From positions 1 to 7,452 of the forward strand of contig CAYQAJ010000252.1 in assembly GCA_964415245.1 (NCBI GenBank): a stretch of DNA of 7,452 nucleotides. Reading direction: 5' to 3'. The stretch's first letter is position 1, and each line of letters starts with the position of its first letter. A model generated the notes under the pieces. It searched no databases. It had not been told where the DNA came from and saw only the letters and a list, made by a program, of their open reading frames with translations. Positions 1 through 7,338 of the stretch are shown here, piece by piece. The translations under genes were made by a program, and so were the position numbers. The stretch comes from CAYQAJ01 sp964415245. GTDB taxonomy: Bacteria > Planctomycetota > Planctomycetia > Pirellulales > Pirellulaceae.

Positions 1-39
1 GTGCCTGTCCCCTTCTCCGAGACGGTATTGAAACACGCT
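1..39 (-). repeat. possible REP-like intergenic motif at window edge
   Basis: Directly after the stop codon of the PD40 gene, the minus strand contains GGAGAAGGGGACAGGCAC (positions 1-18), running off the window edge. From memory, a GGGGACAGGCACC core recurs in intergenic sequence of many planctomycete and some proteobacterial genomes as a dispersed repeat, often linked to IS200-like/RAYT transposases. Only one copy is visible here and its partner arm, if any, lies outside the window. The assignment therefore rests on recognition of the core and not on repetition seen in the sequence. No U-tract terminator is visible in these 39 bases. Confidence 0.3.
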
Positions 40-966
40 CTAGCTTTCGTCTTCCCGATCCATCAATTGCGCCATGCCGGTCGGCGTAATCGTGAGCAAC
101 TGATTGTCGCCGTAGATGATAGTCCCCTCCGGGACGCCGCCCATGAAGCGAATGCGACACGACAGCACCTTCTGCATCGGTTGCCAGCGAAACTCAAACG
201 CGGCATGTGAGTCGAGACGCGCGTCGATGTCGACCAGCCGCACCGTCCGGTCCGTGCCCTTGGCGAAATCGTGAAACACGATCTCGCCGCCGACGCCATA
301 GGCGATCATCTCGTCGTGGCACCACGCGAAGTCCTTGATGGGAGACTTGGCGCGTAGCGTGGTACGCTTGTCGCCTTCGAGGATCACGAGATCGTACAAG
401 GGGGCCAGGGAGGCAGTCCCGCGTTCGGCGAGAAATGCCAGTCGACCGTCGGGCGCGTACTGGGGACGCGTGGCGCCGGTGTCGTCGTGCGATAACTCCT
501 CAACATTGGCGCCGTCGGTATCCATCGCATAGACCTGCTGCTTGCCACTCCGGTCCGAGGCGAACGCGATGCGCTTCCCGTCGGGCGACCAGCTCGGAGA
601 GCCGTCGCTGTTTGCGGTGTCGTCGCGCGACAACTGCGCAACATGGGTGCCATCGCGATCCATAACATAGAGCTGCCACCTGCCGTTGCGGTCCGACATA
701 AAGGCGATGCGTTTTCCGTCGGGCGACCACTCCGGCGCGGTGTCGCTGTATGTCTTGTCGGTCAATTGAACGCGGCCCGTTCCGTCGGCTCGTTCGACGA
801 AGATTTTCGCGTGGCCGCTTTCCACGTTACTGACAAACGCGACAAGCGATCCGTCGGGCGAAACGGTCTTGTGAAATCGACCTTTGCCTGCCTGAGCACT
901 CGCGACGGAGCCAAGTACAACGGCGACAACGAGGGAAGCTGCGGTCGTTCGCTGGAAAGCCTTCAT
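40..966 (-). CDS. Exported PD40/TolB-like beta-propeller protein
   Basis: 308 residues. A signal peptide is evident: MKAFQR, a hydrophobic core at about 9-22, and a likely AQA|GK cleavage after residue 26. The mature protein is a series of PD40 (WD40-like TolB) blades with the signature SPDG-x-(x)-(I/V/L)AF at residues 36-44, 81-89, 127-135 and, degenerate, 171-178 (APDGRLAF). The spacing is 44-46 residues. Each of the first three blades ends in an ADG/RDG/TDG turn followed by a QLT, QLS or ELS strand. The C-terminal third (about 205-308) keeps beta character without the signature. Known relatives are periplasmic propellers used as protein-interaction scaffolds. TolB itself has an extra N-terminal domain that is absent here and no Pal gene is near, so tolB is not assigned. 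The ATG start at 966 is preceded by GGGAG (973-977) with a 6-base spacer, and the signal peptide begins there. In-frame sequence further upstream comes from the N run and is not coding evidence. No enzymatic residues are recognisable and the binding partner is unknown. Confidence 0.85.
   Translation of the reverse strand: MKAFQRTTAASLVVAVVLGSVASAQAGKGRFHKTVSPDGSLVAFVSNVESGHAKIFVERADGTGRVQLTDKTYSDTAPEWSPDGKRIAFMSDRNGRWQLYVMDRDGTHVAQLSRDDTANSDGSPSWSPDGKRIAFASDRSGKQQVYAMDTDGANVEELSHDDTGATRPQYAPDGRLAFLAERGTASLAPLYDLVILEGDKRTTLRAKSPIKDFAWCHDEMIAYGVGGEIVFHDFAKGTDRTVRLVDIDARLDSHAAFEFRWQPMQKVLSCRIRFMGGVPEGTIIYGDNQLLTITPTGMAQLMDREDES
481..728 (-). repeat. tandem duplicated PD40 blade (138-bp period)
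   Basis: Within the PD40 gene, the stretch from 481 to about 590 matches the stretch from 619 to about 728 at a constant offset of 138 bases (46 codons). The most conserved part is the SPDGKRIAF signature: 568-590 and 706-728 differ at only two bases over 23, and both encode identical nonapeptides. Synonymous and non-synonymous differences accumulate towards the outer strands. This fits internal duplication of one propeller blade after the family formed. Neighbouring blades at 36-44 and 171-178 are much more divergent. Confidence 0.7.
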
Positions 967-1039
967 CGTTTTCTCCCGAACTCCAGGACGCGGACAGTTT
1001 CTGGGCATTCCGTAGCGTAATGCAAAACTCGTTTCCGTG

Positions 1040-1057
1040 GTGTAACGCGAGTGTAAC
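1040..1057 (-). promoter_or_regulatory. candidate operator: tandem GTTACAC heptamers, 11-bp period
   Basis: On the minus strand the spacer upstream of the PD40 gene reads GTTACAC-TCGC-GTTACAC, two perfect heptamers whose starts are 11 bp apart, one helical turn. They lie about 74-91 bases upstream of the ATG at 966. Tandem half-sites with 11-bp periodicity are the known arrangement for OmpR/PhoB-family response regulators, which makes a regulator-binding site plausible. The array touches the N run, so a third copy could be hidden. I see no convincing -10/-35 pair in 967-1057. A 7-bp repeat at this spacing could still be chance. Confidence 0.3.
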
Positions 1058-1157
1058 NNNNNNNNNNNNNNNNNNNNNNNNNNNNNNNNNNNNNNNNNNN
1101 NNNNNNNNNNNNNNNNNNNNNNNNNNNNNNNNNNNNNNNNNNNNNNNNNNNNNNNNN
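1058..1157. other. assembly gap (100 N) between cytochrome fusion and PD40 gene
   Basis: Exactly 100 N, a conventional placeholder for a scaffold join of unknown length. It removes the 3' end of the cytochrome/dehydrogenase gene and part of the spacer before the PD40 gene. Reading frames that appear to run through it are artefacts of the placeholder length. Confidence 0.95.
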
Positions 1158-4100
1158 GTGTAGGACTCGATGTTGTAGTTCTCGGCTTTTCCGGCCAGTC
1201 GGCGATCGACCGGCGCGGTGAAGCGAATCGAAAATCCGCCGTTGCGCGCGCGAACTTCGGCGATTCCACAGGGGAGCGCGCCTTCGATCGGGCTCAGGCG
1301 GACAACCTCGCCCACGTTGTTCCCGCCTCCCCAGCCGCTGTCGCGCATGCTGCCGACGTAGAGATCGCCCCCGGGTGAAACCGCGCACACCACGGGCCCC
1401 ATCATCGGGGGTCCGACTGGCGGCTCGTCGAGACTGAACGGGTACGCAGCCCCCTGGTACACTCCGTCGACGCATTCGAGACTCATCCGCACCAGCCGCC
1501 GCGTGTCGTACTCGCAGCCGATTAAGTGCCCCTCGAACGGGCCGAAGCGGTCGCGACCCGTGCGCTCTTTCACGTCGGGCGGTGTGTACAGGAAGCAGAT
1601 GCCGTTGACGCTGCGAGTCCACGGGTGCGGAATGTTGATCGCCGGCTCATCGGTTCGCCGCGCATCGCGAGAAGCCGTGTCGACAGCGTTGATGAAGCCA
1701 AAATCCGCACCGGGCCGCACGTGGTTCAGCTCGTTGAACGGGTTGTAGTTTCCCTGGTTATCAGTGACGAACAGTTCGCCCGCGCGGTCGAGCGCCAAAC
1801 CCATGGGAAACCGATGCCCGCGGCTTAGGGGCTGGATGGCGAACAGGTGCGGATCGTCGGGCGTAGCCTCACGCGGCACCAGCTTAAGCACCTGACCGCG
1901 CAGATTCGCAGCGGCTGCCGGGCGTTTGTCCTGCTGACAGGCGAGCCCCACGTAGTAGTTGCCTTCGGCATCGCTCGGCAGGCCGATCGTCCAATCGTGA
2001 TAGTCGTCGGTATGCCCCCAGCCCGAGGCGAGCACCTGAGTGCGATCGGCGCGGCCATCGTCATCGTGGTCGAATAGCCGCACGAGCGCGTACTTCGTTG
2101 TCACGTCGACGTAGTTTTCGCCCGTCGCCAAACCGTAGGGCGCGGCGAGATCGTCGCTGAACGGCTGCATGGCGTCTTCCAGGCCGTCGCCGTCGGTGTC
2201 GCGGGCTTGCCACACGCGCCCATTGAGCGAAGCGATTATAAGTGCGCCGTCCGCCTGCCACGCCAAAGCGGTAGGCATGATTTCGTCGGACAGCGGCAGT
2301 CGCACCGCCGTGTAGCCCGGCACGACGTGCAGCTCGCGCGCATCGGGCGCGGGCGGAGTCGGCGGAATCACGGGAAAACGATCGACCGGCAGGTTGCTCA
2401 AGTACCGCAGCTTCAGCGAAACGGTGCGATCATCGCCGGTCGGCGAGCAGGCGATGGTACCGTCGCGCTCGATGCGGCATTCGGTCGGTTCGACGACTTC
2501 GATCCGCAGCGCGCCACCGTCGAGAGCTAGCGCGCGACCACTGCCGGACAGCGCGCCTTCTTTCAACCGGTCGAACGAAACCAGCCGCAGCATAGCCGTC
2601 GCATTGTTGGGGAAACGCGATATGTCGAAAGTGCGCGTGAAGCCACTCGGCGGCGTATCCTGCTCGGGCCAGATCGCGCTAAACGACTGGCGCACGCGCA
2701 GCACAATCGGGGAGCGTTCATCTTCGTTGCTCGCGTCGTCGCGCTGGTTCGCGAAGCGCAATCGGTACTCGATCTCCACGCCGTCTGCCGTGTGCCGCCA
2801 ACCGTCGAGCTCGGTGGGAAACTGACCGACTACGAGTGGAGCTTCGACCTTGCCATCGCGCACCAGGAAGAGCTCCGAGTCGGCAAAACCGCTTTGCAAC
2901 TGGTCGCCGCCGCCCGGCTCCCAGTGCCACGACTTGCCTTCGGTTCGCAGTCGGGCAACGTCGCCGATCCACCAAGCGGCGAGCCGATTCGATTCCAGGT
3001 CGACGAGCACGCTATGCCGATTCGACAGGCCGACGGCGAGCGGCTTGATGTACGTCTTGCCGGCAACTTGGAAGACATCAGTTATTATCGCCGCCCGATC
3101 AGCATTGCCGCTGTCTCGAACACCGCATTGCCGCACGACACGTACGGCGTCGGCCGGCGGAGGGGAGAAGCCCGGCTCGTTCAAGACGTGCCACACGGCG
3201 GCAAGCTGCACGTCGAGGTCGTCGGCCAGAACGCCCCCCACCGGCAACTGCACGGCCGGCATTTCCATCCGCGGCACGAGCTGTGCGGGATTGCGAACGA
3301 ACCGATCGAACCACTCGCGGCGGAGGCGGCTGCCCAGCATCGACAGGTCGGGCCCGAGCGTTTCGAGCCGCACCTCGCGAGGCACTTGTTTGCCGATGGC
3401 GTGGCAGCTTGTGCAGCCGAAGCCGTCGCTGGTCACCAGCCGCGCTCCGGCCAGGTGCAGCACGTCGTCATTGGGCAATTGCGGCGGATCGCCGTCGGGC
3501 GGCGGCTGTCGGTCCGAATTGACGAAGTGTGCGGTAAGCTGTTTCAACTCGTCTGGCGACAGCCGATAACGGGGCATCCGCACAAGCAGCCACGGGCGGC
3601 GCGGCGGTCCCGATCGACTGATCGCGGCGGCGAGCGCGTCGTCCTGCAGTTTGTCGCCTACGCCGAACAGGGCCGGCGGCACCATGGCAGGCGCCTCGGC
3701 AGCCAAGTCGCTGTGCGCCGTTACGATTCGCTCGACAGTCGGCGCGATACCGGGCGATGTATCGCGCGCGTGACAGGCCAGGCAATTCTTCTCGGCCAAC
3801 AGCAGACGGGCGTCGATCGATTCCTGGGTGCCTTCCGGCTTAGCTTGCAATCGGGTGATAAAAAAGCGAATCGCCTCGCGGTCGACGGCGGCAAGCCGAT
3901 AACCGGGGCGATGGCGCTCCGCATCCGGCCCAGCCAAGCAACCGGTTTTCCAATCGGAATCGGCTTGCAGCGGAATGCGCTTGGGCGGCGCTGGTCGCCC
4001 CGCCGATTCGGGCAGAACATGACACGCGACGCACCCGCTGGACGCAATGAGCCGGCGGCCGCGATCGAGGCGGGCATCGTCGACTTCGCCGATTTCACCG

Positions 4101-4864
4101 GTGCGGGCCGTGTCCGGTGAAGCCTCGTCGCCTTCTCGACCAACGAGCGTCGCGAGATAAACCGCCAGGTCGCGGCGCTCCTGATCCGACAACTCGAATA
4201 CCGGCATACGGTGGTCGCGATTGATCGTCGCCGGGTCGGCCAGCCACCTGTCGAAGAATTCTGCAGGGCGCTTTCGGGCCACTTCTGTGAGATCGCCTCC
4301 GCCAAATAAGTCGCTTTCGCCCACATCGCCCAACGTGTGGCATGCCAGACAACCGAGCGTGAGCGCGAGACGCTGGCCTTTCGCGGAGTCGGGGGACTCC
4401 TCCGAGTCATCGGAATCGCCGTGACCGTCGGCTCGATCGTCGTCTTTCGATTCCTTCGCCGCGGTGAGCAAACATGCGGCCACGTCCGCCGCTTCGTCGG
4501 CCGACAAGCCAAACGACGGCATGCGACGCATAGGTCCCCGTTGCGCATCGTCCGACTTCGCTTCGACGTCCGTTTCGGTCAGCCACTGGATAAGCCAATC
4601 GGCGTGCAAGTTGCCTACCAGCCGGTCGAGTGCGGGCGCATCGAGCGGCGCACGTAACGATCCCTGTTCCGCGTCGGGATTCGCCAAGCCGGGCCATGTA
4701 TGACATGCCGCACAGCGCAGCGCTTGTACGAATTCCCGTCCGCGCTGGAAGTGGACATTCGCCGACTCGCCGTCCTGCCCCCGCGCCGTTCCGCTGAATA
4801 TGGCAATGAGAGCGACGGACACCGCCGCGGCAGCACGTCGATTGGGCCATAGACGAGGATGCAT
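1158..4864 (-). CDS. Exported penta-haem cytochrome c / PVC-type dehydrogenase fusion (3' end missing)
   Basis: 1235 residues are visible; the C-terminus lies in the N run. The ATG at 4864 begins a signal peptide (NRRAAAAVSVALIAIFSGTA, cleavage near residue 28-30). It has no clear Shine-Dalgarno, but no other start upstream gives a sensible export signal. Five c-type haem sites follow: CAACH 51-55, CLACH 172-176, CVACH 278-282, CLACH 361-365 and CTSCH 484-488. Likely axial methionines are M115, M220, M430 and M533 or M535; the third domain lacks one. An Asp/Glu/Ser-rich linker occupies about 137-163. Residues 570-835 form a beta-rich middle domain of unknown function, perhaps like domains seen in other planctomycete haem proteins. 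Residues 840-1192 resemble the PVC-type 'membrane-bound dehydrogenase' / sorbosone-dehydrogenase propeller, with acidic DxDxDG loops at 889-897 and 932-940. The tail (FSIRFTAPVDRRLAGKAENY) resembles the beta-domain that often follows this propeller. Inferred role: oxidation of an extracytoplasmic substrate, possibly a sugar or polyol, with electrons passed through the haems. The substrate cannot be read from the sequence. Export and haem attachment (Ccm/Ccs system) would take place outside the membrane. Confidence 0.85.
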
Positions 4865-4899
4865 AACACGGCGACCAATCAGAGCGGAAGACGGCCAGC

Positions 4900-5238
4900 C
4901 TATACGACCGAGTCGATGATATCGTCGAGCTCTTGCGGCGTGATACCCAGCTTGACCGCGGCCACGGCGAACAGGCGGCGCTCCTCGTCGGCGATTTCGC
5001 CGTCGGCCGCCATGGTGCGAATCCACAGCCGGAGCATTTCCACGGCCTCGGGCTTGGACTCAGGCAGAACGACTTCCGGGTCAAGCTGCTTGGCGTTTTC
5101 GATTGCCTCGCTGACCTGCTGGTCGGTGATGCCCCAACGCTCGGCCCGCGCCACGAGGAATTCGATCTCCTCGCCGGTCAGCTTTCCGTCGGCGGCGGCC
5201 ATCACCATCAGGTTTTTGAACAGCTCGAAGTGATTCAC
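4900..5238 (-). CDS. TerB-like helical protein
   Basis: 112 residues, complete. It is all-helical in appearance with an internal twofold repeat: MAAADGKLTGEE at 13-24 and MAADGEIADEE at 76-86. Each repeat is followed by a helix and then a WGIT or LGIT turn (35-38, 97-100). This is the signature of the TerB / DnaJ-like TerB fold, in which the acidic residues (D17, E23, E24 and D79, E85, E86) are associated with metal binding. There is no signal peptide, so it should be cytoplasmic. The start is GTG at 5238, chosen because a strong GGGAG (5246-5250) sits 7 bases upstream and the conserved fold begins at once. The stop lies 35 bp before the cytochrome fusion, which suggests cotranscription. Stand-alone TerB-domain proteins are common in bacteria without tellurite resistance, and no terC, terD, terZ or terA is visible, so a resistance role should not be assumed. 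The true function is unknown. Confidence 0.75.
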   Translation of the reverse strand: MNHFELFKNLMVMAAADGKLTGEEIEFLVARAERWGITDQQVSEAIENAKQLDPEVVLPESKPEAVEMLRLWIRTMAADGEIADEERRLFAVAAVKLGITPQELDDIIDSVV

Positions 5239-5245
5239 GATAGGG

Positions 5246-5250
5246 CTCCC
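5246..5250 (-). promoter_or_regulatory. ribosome binding site fixing the GTG start of the TerB-like gene
   Basis: The minus strand reads GGGAG with a 7-base spacer (CCCTATC) before GTG at 5238. There is no ATG that would preserve the N-terminal helix, so this site decides the start. Its GGG also forms the 3' arm of a possible small hairpin at 5248-5270. Confidence 0.6.
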
Positions 5251-5274
5251 ACACTTCCGTGGTGAATGGGATTG

Positions 5275-5374
5275 NNNNNNNNNNNNNNNNNNNNNNNNNN
5301 NNNNNNNNNNNNNNNNNNNNNNNNNNNNNNNNNNNNNNNNNNNNNNNNNNNNNNNNNNNNNNNNNNNNNNNNNN
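5275..5374. other. assembly gap (100 N) between unknown gene and TerB-like gene
   Basis: Exactly 100 N, a placeholder for unknown length. It removes the stop codon and an unknown amount of the C-terminus of the 5375-7320 gene. An apparent continuous frame joining that gene to the TerB-like protein depends on the arbitrary placeholder length and is not evidence of a fusion. Confidence 0.95.
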
Positions 5375-7320
5375 AACCGCTCGGCGTAGCTTCGCACTTG
5401 CCGGCCGTTGAGCACGTGAACCATGCGAAGCTGCTGGATCGTCTCTTCGCCGAAGCCGCTCAGGGGGATGTGAATCCACGTCTTCTTGAACCGCCGGGCC
5501 AGCCGCCGCCAACCCGCGCCGGGCACGCCCGGGCTCACCAGCACAATCTGCCGGCTTTGGCCGTGCAAGCATGCCGCCGCCAGCAATCGCTCTTCCAGCG
5601 TTTCGGCGAAGTCGAGCCGCGGGTCGCGCCAGATGTCGCGAATCGCCACGGGCGGATACAGGAATAGCGCCCCGCCATACGTCGCCACCGCGATGCCCGG
5701 ACCGACCAGCTCGCGGCGATAGTCGGTTGCGCAAAACGCGAGGGTCGATTCCTCGTCGTGCTCTGCGTACCAGGTGGTGCGCCACGGGTAATCGCGCGGA
5801 TCGGCCGGCGAGTCGAACAGCATCACGGCGGCGTCGAGCGTGCCGCGGCTGGGCGGAAGCACCTTGACCCAGATATCGCCTTCGTACCAGTGCCGCAGCG
5901 TCTCGCGAATGTCGATGCCGTCGCGCACGCTGGTGGTGAACTTTTCGCTCTGCACGTGGTCGGCCTGCATGATGCACCGCGCCCGATCGAACACGTGCGA
6001 GCGAAAACTTTCGATGCGGTCGTCCTCGGGGGGCCAACTGCACTGACCGTAGGGGTTCCACCGCATTTGCCAACGCTCGACTTCGCGCCGCTCGGGGCGA
6101 CGCACCAGATCGAGCCGCCGCCACGCAATCGGATGACCTGGTAGCCGGCTCACCAGCCGCACCACGTCGCCGTCGGGGAGCCGCCCTTTGCCGATTCCCG
6201 CGACCATCGATTCGAGCCAAAAGGACGATCCGCTTGCTCCGGGGGGCTCCGTGTCGGGACCGTCCGTCGCCGCCCCGAACGGTTGCGATGCCACTTCGTA
6301 CTCTCGCGACTTCTCGGCCACGTGCAGGGCGAACTGGTCGCCCGCCACTTGCTTGGCCGCCACCACGAGCGAATACAGGTCGGGCGTCATGCGGCGATCC
6401 ATCAACAGCAGGTTTCGCACGTATTTCAGACACGTAGAGAGCCGCTGCGGCGTGATGCGGCGAGCGCGGCGCTTCAGCTCGGCGCGGTACGAGTCGCGGG
6501 CGGCGAGCAAGAGCTGTTTCACGCCGTCGATCGACAGGTGCTCGTCGCTTTCGAGCGTGGCGCGGGCATCTTCGTACAGCCGGGTGATGAACGGCAGCTC
6601 GCCCAGGACAAACAGCAGCGTTTGCGGTTCGACGGCGTACGTGCGGACCGGCTCGACGTCGTCCGTCGGGGCGAACACCTGCGTCGGTTTGTGATACGCC
6701 TCGCGAATCCAAGGCCAGTCCAATAGCGAGCAGACGAGCAGGATCGAGCGGTAGCGCTCTTCGAGCTCGTGCAGCCGCGCGGCCATGTGCGCGATACGCT
6801 GGCGTGGGGCTGGCGACGGAGGGCGCGGAATCGAGGGGAGCACTGCTACTGCAAACCGCTCGATCGTGGTGTGTTTGAGCGCGTACGGATCGGGAAGCAC
6901 GGCGCCGTAGGAGATGACGGTATCGGAATCGACGTCAATGAACGCACGCGGAATGTGCTCGCCCACGGCGGTGCGCAGGGCCGCAATCACCGGTTGGCAG
7001 GGATCGATGGGCACGTAGCTGACCAGCGGCAGCTTGTCTTCTGCTTCGTGGTCGGATTCTTCCTCTGGCGGGAGCCCTAGAGAATCGTCGAGCGAAGAAC
7101 CGAATCGTGGCGTGTGCCGCTGCGTGACCAGCGTGACGCGCGGCAAGAGATCGATTGCCTCCTCGACTCCCTTCTGAAATGAAGGAGGCAGCGGCACCGC
7201 GACACAGTCGAACTTGTGCGCCAACAGCAACCGGCGCAATTCCCACGCGAAGTCGCCGCTGCCGTGAATCACCGGCGCGGTGAAAATGTGCGGACCGATA
7301 TGTAGTGCGTCGTGCGGCAC
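5375..7320 (-). CDS. Large hypothetical protein, C-terminus missing
   Basis: 648 residues are visible before the N run. I do not recognise the family with confidence. There is no signal peptide and no membrane segment, so it is probably cytoplasmic. Visible layout: an alpha/beta N-terminal region (about 1-160) containing PVIHGSGDFAWELRRLL and FDCVAVPLPPSF; an acidic stretch at 84-96; a proline-rich hinge at 163-174; a helical, Arg/Leu-rich region at about 175-345; a Gly/Pro/Asp linker at 347-366; and a second alpha/beta region at about 470-648 with a strand-turn QIVLVSPGVPGAGW at 591-604. The N-terminal pattern faintly recalls TraB/ChaN- or DUF5682-type domains, but this is a weak impression. 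The start is GTG at 7320: it is the first possible start after an in-frame TGA at 7339-7341, and GGAAG (7329-7333) lies 8 bases upstream. It follows the upstream gene by 17 bp and precedes the TerB-like gene, so it is probably in one operon with both. Sustained reading through 1.9 kb with well-formed protein composition supports a real gene. Confidence 0.75.
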
Positions 7321-7328
7321 GAGTGCGA

Positions 7329-7333
7329 CTTCC
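7329..7333 (-). promoter_or_regulatory. ribosome binding site for GTG start at 7320
   Basis: GGAAG on the minus strand, 8 bases before GTG at 7318-7320, in the 17-bp spacer after the upstream stop. It is a weaker match than the sites before the PD40 and TerB-like genes but is the only candidate, and the in-frame TGA at 7339-7341 rules out earlier starts. Confidence 0.45.
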
Positions 7334-7338
7334 GGGCG

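Noticed and set aside
40..966. Assigning tolB to the PD40 gene
   Set aside because: The N-terminal TolB domain is missing, the length is well below the usual size of TolB, and no tol/pal genes are nearby. Only the propeller repeats are shared.
1033..1042. Shared 10-mer TTCCGTGGTG just before both N runs (also 5255-5264)
   Set aside because: A 10-base match between two sites is expected by chance many times in 7.4 kb, and the flanking bases diverge at once, so it is not evidence of a repeat that broke the assembly.
2792..4120. Long plus-strand open frame (442 codons) antisense to the cytochrome fusion
   Set aside because: It lies wholly opposite a gene with five haem motifs and a recognisable propeller. 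Its protein has no motif and is rich in Arg, Ala, Gly and His, as expected for the mirror frame of a GC-rich gene.
827..5026. Extension of the cytochrome fusion upstream to 5026 and through the first N run into the PD40 gene
   Set aside because: The upstream extension overlaps the TerB-like gene and would bury the signal peptide. The downstream extension crosses N bases and then runs out of frame over the PD40 signal peptide.
4900..5238. Tellurite resistance function for the TerB-like protein
   Set aside because: No other ter genes are visible, and stand-alone TerB-domain proteins occur widely without that phenotype.
5081..6712. Minus-strand open frame of 543 codons inside the large hypothetical gene and crossing the second N run
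   Set aside because: It is Arg/Ala-rich, low in hydrophobic pattern, and runs through N bases into the TerB-like gene in a second frame. It is a frame shadow.
4900..7320. Apparent 806-residue fusion of the hypothetical protein with the TerB-like domain
   Set aside because: Continuity exists only because the placeholder gap is 100 bases. The TerB-like gene has its own ribosome binding site and GTG start.
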